64,000 bases of DNA from Prorocentrum cordatum. Taxonomy: Eukaryota > Sar > Dinophyceae > Prorocentrales > Prorocentraceae. Shown here one piece after another: positions 34,325 through 43,363 of this stretch (its first letter is position 1; every line of letters begins with the position of its first letter). The notes beneath the pieces were generated by a model. The model was not told the DNA's origin. It made no database searches and was given only the letters and a program-made list of their open reading frames with translations. The position numbers and the translations under genes are program-made. Location of the stretch: the NCBI GenBank assembly GCA_963575745.1, contig CAUYUJ010018627.1, forward strand, positions 546,100 through 610,099, read 5' to 3'.

Positions 34325-34949
34325 TGTGGAAATCGAAGCCGTTCCTGGGGTAAAGTCCCAGTCGAAGTTTAATTAGATTTGAGCGGCCTTGCTTCGCCCT
34401 ACCACCCTGGCAATTATTCAACAAAGCGGGAGTCATCTGGCTCTGTAAATAGCAGCCGCACACGATGCAAATGGTGACCGACTTGCAAGACCTCATCGTG
34501 TGAGTAGGGTTCACGGCGTGGTAGATATGCTGCCAGTGCCCCTCAGGTGGCGGACCATCGATGAACGCATGGTGGTCCCACGGCGCATTCGCAGGCCAGC
34601 CATCTGCGTTGGCTTGGGCTGGGGCTGGGGGCAGCGCGGCAGGCAGCCCGGCAGGCCCTGCGGCAGGACCTGGCGCACCACCATCAGTGTCACCATCAGA
34701 GTCACCCCCGACGTCCACGAACGAATACTCTTCATCGCTGTGGCCATCGTCAGGCTGGTCAGGCTGAGCAGCAGGGGCAGGAGCGCCGTCCTCATGACGC
34801 GGAGCGTCAGCACCAGCAGGAAGCCACGGGCGACCAGCGCGATGGAGGAGAGCTGCGCAAGGCCCTGCCCGCTCTCGGACTCCACGAAACATGATGCGGC
34901 ATGGTTGAGGAGAGCGGCTGCGGTTGTCGCAGTTGCCATCCGAAGCCAT
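34325..34949 (-). CDS. Exon with acidic linker and CxxC...C zinc-binding motif
   Basis: The frame starts MASDGNCDNR and runs about 208 codons. Residues 60-130 form an Ala/Pro/Asp-rich, probably disordered linker (DEEYSFVDVGGDSDGDTDGG). A compact C-terminal module follows: SVTICIVCGCYLQSQ, then NCQGG about 15 residues later, then RLGLYPRNGF. Three cysteines in a CxxC...C pattern plus a GLYP tail resemble a short zinc-binding module I associate with dinoflagellate-expanded proteins, from memory and not checked. The segment ends at CACAG/GTAAGC, a consensus 5' splice site at about 34324, so it is an internal or first exon. The start is the only upstream Met in a plausible context. Function unknown; nucleic-acid binding is only an inference. 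Confidence 0.55.
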
Positions 34950-36075
34950 TGCCGCGAGAGTGAGCAGAGAAACACAGTCCTGGCCTCACAACGAATAGCG
35001 ACTGCTAGGGTCAAAATGACTGCGGACAGCAGCTGGAATTGTAAGGTTTTGACAGGTGTTGGATGGGGAGTGGGAAGAGGAGAAGGAGTAGGAGGAGGAG
35101 TCGAGGGATGTCGGGGAGGATGGAACGGCAGACGGGGGCCACGGGTAGCGGGTAGTTGCTCCACTTAGTGGGGGGGGTGAGATAAGGGCGGTGCGATCCA
35201 CGCCCTCTGCGAGGCGCAGCAGACGCGGCTTCTCGGCCCGGCGAGCCCGCCGCCCCCGTCGCCCCCCAAGAAGGCCCCAAGGCGGGCTCAAGATGACAAC
35301 CTTGGGCCCACGAGGGGCCCAAACGAGCTCCAAAACAACACCCTCGTCTTCCATTCACTCTCGTTCATATTCGATTCATTCGGATCATCGCATCATTTCT
35401 CGCGAGGCCTTCAGTCCGCTGGGGTATCCTGGCATCAAGTGCTTGCCCCTCCCCCTCCGCCTCCCCCCCTCCTCTTCCTCCTCCTCCTCCTCCGCCCCCC
35501 CCTCCTCCACTCCTCATCTTGCTCATCCCCCCTCTCCCTCCCATCCCGTTCCGTGGCAATATTGGTTCGGTGCCCCGTGGCTGTTTTACAATATTTGAGT
35601 TGAAGTAAATCCACCCAGCCGAGCCTCGAATGATGGCTGGTGGGCGGCAGCGCTAGGTTATCCACGCATGCACAGCTCGCGCGCACTGACTCCTGAGACT
35701 CAGAGCAGACCTCTGCGCCCTCCAAACCCACATGAAAAGGGGCGGCCACTAGAAGCGCGAGCTATGCCAATCCTCCCTAAAATTACCAGGCGCAGGAATC
35801 AATCCATCTTCGTTTTGAAAAGCGACGCTGGGCAGGCAGGCTCGCTCTGGACACCAGTTCTGGATTCGCCATTCGAATTGATTGTCTGTGCTGGGTGGTC
35901 TTGGGAGTCTTGGGCCGTCTTGGCATCCCGGACTGGCGTCATGAGGTACATGGAAAAAACTCCAAGCAGCCGAAATCGTTCTGCTGAGCACAGCTGAGCC
36001 TTCCCTCAGCGATGCAGCCACGGCACGTGCGCCCAGTCGTGAGGGGGGGCCTTCCTGGGCTTCGCCTCAGAAGTG
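34950..36075. other. Inter-exon or intergenic stretch
   Basis: Contains a (TCC)n tract at 35465-35515 and CCCCAAGAAGGCCCC-type short repeats near 35265. I see no supportable coding segment on either strand. Confidence 0.4.
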
Positions 36076-36077
36076 CC

Positions 36078-39024
36078 CTAGGCTTTGACGGGGTCGACCT
36101 CTATCTGCCCGAAAGCTGCGCCTCGCGTCAGGATGATGTCTTTGCCATCGTCGGCCTCCTTGACACTGAAGTCGGGATTGGGGGCGAGCTTGCACATAGT
36201 GACGGGCACTTTGATCGCGATCGGCTTGCCATTGAGACCGTGCGTATATGGCATCATGAGTTTGCTCGTCACGCACTTCATGGACGGAATATTCTTCTTC
36301 GCCTTGCCGTCAGCCGAAGCGCGTAGTAACGTAACCATCCACGCAGGGCAGAAACCAAAGGAATACTTGACATAATCATAGCCTTTGGATGATACGTAGA
36401 ACGTCTGTCCAAACGAATGGCACATCGGGGCAGATCCATCTGAAGGGACCCTGCTGACGCAACCGAAGAAGATCAGCACCATACCAGATCTCAACTCCTC
36501 TAGGTAATCACACGTAGAACCAAGCGCGCTTCATTGTAGAAACAGAATATGTCTTTCGGAACAGTCCCGCCTTGGACTTTCATGGTTTGGCCTAAACTGG
36601 AGCTTGAGGGGCAACTGGAATCTCCCAGACTCCCAGACCACCTTGCCTCCTCCACGTTCCTCCCTCTCCTCTGGACTCCTCCTCCCCCCCCTCTCACTCC
36701 TCCTCCTCCTCCTGCCCCTCCTGTTCCAACTATTGGTTGTCCTCCTCGTCCTCCTCCCCCTCATCCCCCTTCTCCTCGCCCTCCCCCTCCCCCTCCCCCT
36801 CCTCCTCCTGCTCCCCCTCCTCCTCCTCCTGTGGCGTCTGTACTGGCACGCAGCCGCCTTGACCTTCAGCTCGGGGGCCCTCTCGTTGACGTCCGCGGTG
36901 ATGATGTCGAGCCCGACGTCCACCGTCAGGGCCTTCTCCTCGGAGTCGTCGGTGTCATCCTTCTTCGCAGTGGCCTTGTTCAGCGGCGCAGTCCTGCCGA
37001 GCATGCCAGCGTCGAAGATGAAGCACTCCAAGTGCTTCATGAACGAAGCGATGTGCGGAGCCTCAAACTCACCGACAGCCCACTTCGCACGTACCTTGGA
37101 CAGCGCCATCACGGCGCGTCCCACTTGGACATCGGTCTTCTTGTCGGCATCGTCTTGCTTGGGCTGATTCTGGTCGGGCTGCGCAACCGGCTGCGCGGCG
37201 GCCTCGGCGACAGTCTGCGCGGGCCCGATGGTCTCGACGCCCCCCATAAAATTGAACTCCTTCAAGCCATTGTCCGACGCAGCTGCCGTCAGCAAGCTGT
37301 TCCAGGACGAAACCCACTGGTCGTCGTCCAATGCAATATCATGTGCAGCGATGCGGGCGGCGTTGGCCTCGTGCTGAACCACGTCGCGCGAGTCCAACCC
37401 GCCCGCGGTCTGAGTCAGCTTGACAGCGTACTGGGCGCGAAGGCTGAAGAATGACTTCGCCGAGGGCGCGTCGGCGAAGGCTCCAGCAGAGAGCGCAGGC
37501 ACGTCGGCCTCCGAACCAGCCTACTTGATCTCGCTCATCGGCGCGCGGCCGAAGTGGGACCACTGGTCGTCGAAGTTGTCGAAGATGACCCCCTTGACAA
37601 TGCGCGTAGCATTGTCAGCCTTAGAAACGGCAGTGCTGCTGAAACCACTCGCGTCAGTGCTCGGCCCTGCCCGCTTCGACTGCGACGCCGCGGCGCACAC
37701 GGCCCGGCACATGCTCAGATAGAGGGGTTGCTCCTCCAGCTCGGCAGCAGATGCGCCCTGGTACATGCGGCAGATGCCCACGATGAACTTCTCGTCGTCA
37801 ACGAATGGGCGCAGTGCCACGGGCACATTCTCATCGCCCATCGCCATGTAATTATGCGGCAGATCTTGTTGTGCGAAGGCATCAAGGGCTTCCAAGATAA
37901 GCGTAGCCTGTTCCGCACCACCAGGGGGGCTGTCCGTCATCAAGAAAGCCCTGTGCGCGCGAAAGATCTCACCCCGAAGCTCTTTGCGAAGAGGGCTCCA
38001 CTCACGGAAGACCTGCCCGTTGAAGTTCACTTGCCCGTCCCAGGCAAACGCCAGGCCAGTCCTGAAGCAAAGCGCCAAGCACGCTTTCTGGATCACGTTC
38101 CCGTTCCCGCTGCTGCGCTCCTGCAAGGCCGTCAACGGCTGCGCGATGCAGCGCGCGAGGTCGTCGAGGAATAGCGTCTGCCTGGAGCCCGTCGCGTCCT
38201 CCGCCGCGTCTGGCTCACCTTCGGTCGGTCCTGTAGTCGCAGTGGAGCCGTGGAGCACCTCGTCGGCGACGTTCAGCGTTGGCGAAGCCTTCGCCTTCCC
38301 TTTCGCCTTCGCCTTCTTCATGGGCTGCACCTTCGCCACAGCGCCAGACCTCTTGGAGCCCGATGCTTTCAGGTAGACCTTGCTGGAGATCATCGGCGCC
38401 TTGATGTTCTTAATCTTCTGGATATCCTGGTTCGTCTTGAAGATCCAGCACGGCCCCTTATCGTCATCGTTCTCCATGGGCGCCGCGAAGTCCAGCGCTT
38501 CAACGAGGATCATGTGGAGCGTGTCGATCTCGATTGCGTCGCTGAAGTGGATGATGATCTGAATGAAGAGCTGGTTGCACGCCTTCGCGACAACCTCGTT
38601 GGTGATTCCGCGCCTCAGGAACTCACAGTGGGATTCCATCCTGGATTTGAAAGCTGGCCATGGGCCAGCCTTTTCCATCTTCCCCTTGAAAGCGCAGCAC
38701 TTGTCATAGTGGTCCCATGGTTTGAACATGGTAAAATGCTTCGCCACAAAAATCAGCATACAGATTTTCATATCTGTATTTGCCCGTCTTGGGGCACCCC
38801 TCCTTGGTCATCTCGTTATCCTTCGTGTGCTGCCTCCATGCTACGACCGCGTCCTCAGTGGTGTCCAATAGCTCAATGAATGTTGAAGCGCTTCCATCAT
38901 GAAAATCATCGTGCGCAGTCTTGATCAATTTCTGGATGGCCCTGGGCGCGTCGTGCCTGAAGCACATCACGTTCTCGAGGCCGTTACTGGTGATGTCTTG
39001 GACGTGCTGGTTCGAGGGGCCCAT
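36078..39024 (-). CDS. Multi-exon gene of unknown function, frameshifted and with an in-frame TAG
   Basis: Coding character is clear in four blocks. Block 1 (39024 to about 38715) begins near MGPSNQHVQ and contains TSNGLENVMCFRHDAP. Block 2 (about 38730-37524) contains CCAFKGKMEKAGPWPAF, a Lys/Ala stretch KKAKAKGKAKA, and GLAFAWDGQVNF. Block 3 (37520 to about 36845) contains VVQHEANAARIAAHDIA and ends ELKVKAAACQ. Block 4 (about 36504-36078) contains GQTFYVSSKGYDYVKYS and stops after DPVKA. Blocks 1 and 2 are in different frames with no intron room, so there is a frameshift near 38720. Blocks 2 and 3 share one frame across a TAG at 37521-37523. Blocks 3 and 4 are joined across a GGA/TCC-rich intron of about 340 bp giving ACQ-ELRSG in frame; its exact borders are ambiguous. 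No domain is recognised. It may be a decaying copy of a repeated family or a real gene with sequence errors. Confidence 0.55.
37521..37523 (-). other. In-frame TAG inside the 36-39 kb gene
   Basis: Reading continues in the same frame on both sides: MSEIK, TAG, AGSEADVPALS. A CAG to TAG change would explain it. Confidence 0.6.
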
Positions 39025-39119
39025 AGTGGCGGCAACGTTTGGGATGGCCCCAAAGGGCCCCAGAGGCTCTCATCAAACGGGCTCGCTTGATGAGACCCTG
39101 AAAGGCCCTCTTGGAGCCC

Positions 39120-39250
39120 TCGCGGGGCCCTCTGTACTCTCCTCCTCAGCCTCCCCCTGTTCCTCCTCCCCCCCCCCCCCCCCCCTCCCCCCCCTCCTCC
39201 CCCTCCTCCCTCCCCCCCTCCTCCTCCCCCCCCCCCCCCCCTCGTCCAGA
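39120..39250 (+). repeat. Poly-C/T tract
   Basis: Long C runs broken by TCC. It lies just upstream of the 36-39 kb gene on the minus strand. Confidence 0.85.
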
Positions 39251-39559
39251 GCGTATGAACGGAACCAAGCAAAGTCCCCCCCCTCTTCCCCGGGGCCGCC
39301 CGGGGCCGGGATTGGAAGGGGGGCCCAGCACCAAGGGATGTGGATTTAATTGTTTGGGATTTTCTATTTGCAAGTGCAGCGCAAACAGTGCCATGCATCA
39401 ATGGCTACTAAATGCAATCCCTAATTTCCGCTGCTTGATAGGCTTATGCGGGGTCGTGTCATTTTCGCTGTGCGTTCGGGTCTCGGGGCTGGACGGATCT
39501 GGCAATTGGCGAGGGATACTGCCCGCGCGCAAATCTAGTTTGGCGAGCAAGCAGTACAA

Positions 39560-41010
39560 GTACTGGAAGCACACGCCAACAACAGATAAGCACGCGGAGT
39601 TGACTGCTTGCGAGGCGGCAACTTGCCGTCGTCGGTTTTGCAAGCCCAGGCTGTCGCGAGATCGACAGAACGACGATTGCACGCCAAATTGCATAGCATC
39701 TCCTTCGGCAGGGACATTGTTGACTGTCAGCAACTCTGCCCATGAAAGCCATCTGGATGTTCAAAACTCCACAGTATTGTTTTGCCTTTGCGCAAGGAAA
39801 ACAAAGCGTTCTTATCGCACGTGCGCAACGGCTTGTCATCGGGGCTCTGCCCTACACAACAAACGCCAACGTTGGACATCACCCAATACTTTGCAAACGC
39901 ATCCTTCTCAGCAGCTGTGAGCGCATCATAGAACAGAGAGCCGTCTGGGCGAATGCTGCAGTGGCGCTGCGAAAGAGCCAAAGGCGCTCCACGCTCGCGC
40001 CTGTCATGCCTCGACCTGGCCCAGTCCAGCTCCTCGACAGCATCGCTACATTGGTCATTGAAATAGCTGCGCCAATCGCATTTGCAGAACCTGCGGTACT
40101 TGGCGTGGAACTCACTCATCCCACGGGGGAAAACTGCTCACTGGATGTAAGATACATGCTCTCTTGTGTATCAACCACGTCCATCTTGATTTCCTTGGAC
40201 ACGCATTGCCAAAATCATCTGCCGAAAGCGTCGCCGCCCCTGCTACGATGTATAAGTCGTTCAACATGTTGTGCAACACGTCTAAGGAATATATCCCGCT
40301 ACTGTCGCGGCTGTGATGGAGCACGACGTCTTCCTGTAACAGCCTGCGTTGCCCTGCCCACGCAAAGCTATTCAGAGCCCCATCTGGGCGACTACCACTT
40401 GCGTGGGAATGGTTGGGGAAGTGTAATGCTACATGCAGAAATAATTTCTAAAGCTGACACTCTTTCTTGTGCTCGGCGCAGTATGCGCACCGCTCCATTG
40501 CAGTTGTTCGTTTGAAACATTACACATATCATTGTAGCTCATAGTCTTAGACGCTGATATGATACGGCGTCCCAAGAACTGGTTGATACAGCATCTGATA
40601 TCTCCAAACCAGCATTCCGATTTTCCAGGAGCAAGGTTGTGTTCTAAATTATTGTCCTCGTTATAATCAAGCGACCACAAATGTGTCCATCGGCATTCTG
40701 TAGCTAGCAACGCAGATAAGGTAACGCAGTCTGTGTAGTGAGCCTGCTCAGCACAACCAATACCCGAGAAGAAAGAACTCAACGTAATGTGCTTCGCTGC
40801 ATTACATAAGTGGCCAACCGAGAACTCATCGCCAAGTATGTCTAACGACACTGCCAAATAATGTTCTGCAAAGTGTTTGGCATCAAGTGGTGATCGCACA
40901 TCGCATGCATGGTTCGGTTTGCGAGCCATGTGCGATTGAGCAAATACTGCTACGTAAAAGTTCAAATGTCCATGGTATTGTTTGCGATCTGCACAAACTT
41001 TCACACGCAC
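39560..41010 (-). pseudogene. Decayed C5-cytosine methyltransferase-like gene
   Basis: Read on the minus strand, segments match the order of motifs in C5-MTases. Motif I is LSSFFSGIGCAEQA, with FSGIG at 40756-40770. The acidic SAM-ribose position is LWSLDYN, and the third motif is CWFGDI near 40597-40611. After a frame change, MERCAYCAEHKKECQL leads to a TAG at 40448-40450. Then HVALHFPNHSHASG lies at the place of motif IV, where an active enzyme has Pro-Cys (e.g. GFPC), so the catalytic Cys is missing. VVLHHS replaces the ENV motif. FGNACPRKSRWTWLI lies near 40224-40265, and a KPLRTCDKNALFSL-like target-recognition stretch near 39775-39815. GAELLTVNNVP ends it in another frame. There are at least three frameshifts, one at a TTTTCCCCC run (about 40120-40130), so it cannot encode an active enzyme as it stands. 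MTase-like genes are known to be carried by dinoflagellate retrotransposons, but no reverse transcriptase is seen here. Confidence 0.7.
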
Positions 41011-41130
41011 ACATACCTGATCAATCGGATATCAGGTCAGACACCCACCGGCAACCAGGACTTCTTCAGGCACTCCGAAACTAAGTCTGAAGTGTAATAT
41101 ATGATTATGAGATGGTGTCGATATCCACAG

Positions 41131-41815
41131 TGCGCTCAGGAGTTGGACTCCTGAGCTCGCCCATACACTCAGGAGTTACCCATGAGCTTCACCTGCTGCT
41201 CAGGAGCTGATCCTGAGCTACCATGCGCGTGCTCCTGAGCTCACCTTGTGCTCAGGAGTGGCTCCAGAGATCGCCTCGTGCTCAGGAGTGGCTCCTGAGC
41301 TACATCTCGTGCTCGGGAGTGGCTCCTGAGTTACCCTATGCGTTCAGGGGTAGCTCCTGAGCTCACATTGCGCTCAGGAGTGGCCCCTGAGCTCACCGTG
41401 CACTCAGGAGTGGCTCCTGAGCTCACATTGCGCTCAGGAGTGGCTCCAGAGCTCAACTTGCGCTCAGGAGTTGCTCCTGAGCTACTCAGTGTACTCAGGA
41501 GTAGCTCCTGAGCGCACGTTGAGCTCAGGAGTGGCTCCTGAGCTGTACCCTGCGCCCAGGAGTGGATCCTGAGCTGCACGCTGCGCTCACGCGTGGATCC
41601 GGAGCTCCACCGCATGCTCAGGAGTGGCTCCTGAGCTACCAGTGCGCTCAGGAGCTGATCCTGAGCTATACAGTGTGCTCAGGAGCTGCTCCTGAGCTTC
41701 GCTGTGTGCTCAGGAGCTGGTCCTGAGCTCCATCGTGCACTCAGGAGTGGATCCTGAGCACTACCTTGCGTTCAGGAGCTGATCATGATCTCAACTGTGC
41801 GCTCAGGAGTGAGCG
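41131..41815. repeat. 30-bp palindromic satellite, about 23 units
   Basis: The unit is CGCTCAGGAGTGGCTCCTGA plus GCTCACNTTG with an exact 30-bp period (for example starts at 41371, 41401, 41431, 41461). Each unit contains the palindrome CTCAGGAG-N3-CTCCTGAG, so each repeat can form a hairpin. The array lies between the methyltransferase pseudogene and the next minus-strand exons. Confidence 0.9.
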
Positions 41816-41847
41816 CACTGGAGTTAGCATAACGTGCTTTACTCAGC

Positions 41848-41965
41848 ATCATCATCATCATCATCATCACCATCACCACCATCAACAGCACCACCATCCT
41901 CAGTATCATCACCACCATCATCGTCATCATCATTATCAACATCATCACCATCAGCATCCCTAACA
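41848..41965 (+). repeat. (CAT)n / (CAC)n microsatellite
   Basis: ATC/ACC triplets for about 115 bp. Confidence 0.9.
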
Positions 41966-42363
41966 TCCCTCATCATCCTGCTCCCCCCATGTGTCCCCGC
42001 ATCCCCTGGGCTCATCCTCCACATCCCTTTCGGCTCGTACGCCCGAAAGCGGTTGACGGAGCATGATCAGGAGCCAGGTGTTTTTATGTAACTTCTAGGT
42101 CGCTTCTGGGTCCTCTTGGCGCCCTCTGGTGGCCCCCTCCCCCCCGTGTGGCGTTAGGAGCAGGAGCGGCAATAGGAAAAAAGTGAGGAGCACGAGGAGG
42201 TGGAGGAGGACGAGGAGGAGGAGGGGGAGTAGGAGGAGGAGCAGGAGCAAGGAGGAGCAGGAACAGGAGGCGGATGCCGTAGCAAGTTTGGCCCAATCTA
42301 TGTCGCCCCAAGACTCTGCCCAGAAGTCAAGCCAACATCATCAATCAACTCCTGCACCCCTAC

Positions 42364-42879
42364 TCATCCCAGAAGCAACAACAAGAGAGAGCGCATCGCA
42401 GCCCCGATGGCTTCGCATAGAGTCGCCCCCGCGATCATCTGGTACAGCTTTGCGGTCTGAAGACCGTTCCCATCTCGAGGCTGCGTCTCAATCGCGATAG
42501 GCTGCCCCCTCATCTGAGCAAATGCCCACCGCTCGATGATCTTCTTCGCATACGCCCTCACGGTGTGGTCCTGCCTCCGAGAGTTGTCCGGAGAACGCTG
42601 CAAGTTGCGAGTTATGTGTCCCCCATCTCCGCGTTCGATCACCATCAGAGTCTCGTGGGGCTCGACGCACTAGATTTGCACCAGCCTTCTCCAGAGCCTG
42701 GCACCACTAAGATCTGGAAAAAGAGACTCGGCCGTAGCGTCTTCCATATAGAACCTCATGTCCAATGCTGCCTGTGCGGGCACACGCATCACTGAAACGC
42801 GTGGGGTTCGGCGTCGAGTGAATTCCAGCGTTGATTGACTACTGTTGGCCTCTGGTGCCTCAGATGTCGCTCGAGCCAA
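42364..42879 (-). CDS. Unassigned exon pair interrupted by TAG
   Basis: Two open segments share one frame: 42879-42670 (MARATSEAPEANSSQ...ARLWRRLVQI) and 42666-42364 (CVEPHETLMVIERGDGGHI...ERWAFAQMRGQPIAIE). The only break is a TAG at about 42667-42672. Composition and the balanced Glu/Arg helix AYAKKIIERWAFAQMRG look coding, but I recognise no domain. It could be the 3' exon of the 43.4-48.4 kb gene, or a separate decayed gene. Confidence 0.4.
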
Positions 42880-43119
42880 AATGCCTATCGGAACACGCGC
42901 CGTTTCAGTTGTGATTTGTCATGTCGTTTGCCAGGGACCCCAACCAACAGTTCGAACTATGCACGTGTCGCCGCGCCGCGAGCTCTTCGACCTCCGCGAG
43001 GACCCATCCAGTGCAAGGTACATGCACCCTTGTGTCCCGTTTGTTGCAGGCCATGTTGCCGTCGGAAGTCTCGTGTGTCCTGTCGCGCGCCCTGTGCGCA
43101 ATAACCCGCCTATATACGT

Positions 43120-43156
43120 TGTTTTTATATATATACATACATATATATATATATGC
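43120..43156 (+). repeat. (TA)n microsatellite
   Basis: TATATA tract with CATACA interruption. Similar tracts are at 48480-48500 and 55640-55695. All are exceptional AT-rich spots in a GC-rich window. Confidence 0.85.
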
Positions 43157-43363
43157 CTATGCACGTATGTATTCTAGGTTATGCGCGCGTGGGGGACCCC
43201 TTGCATGATGGCTCCAGGATGGCTCCATGACGGCTCCGACACGTTTGGACCTGGGCAGGACAGCCGAGGAAAGAGACGAGAGAGGTGTTCGGCCTCGAGA
43301 GTTGATGAGGGAGGAGTTGGGCAATCTCAGTAGTGTTTGCTGGATGTCGCATCAGCAGCAAAT

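Noticed and set aside
41131-41815. CRISPR array
   Set aside because: Units are contiguous with variable positions scattered, not constant repeats with unique spacers, and the genome is eukaryotic.
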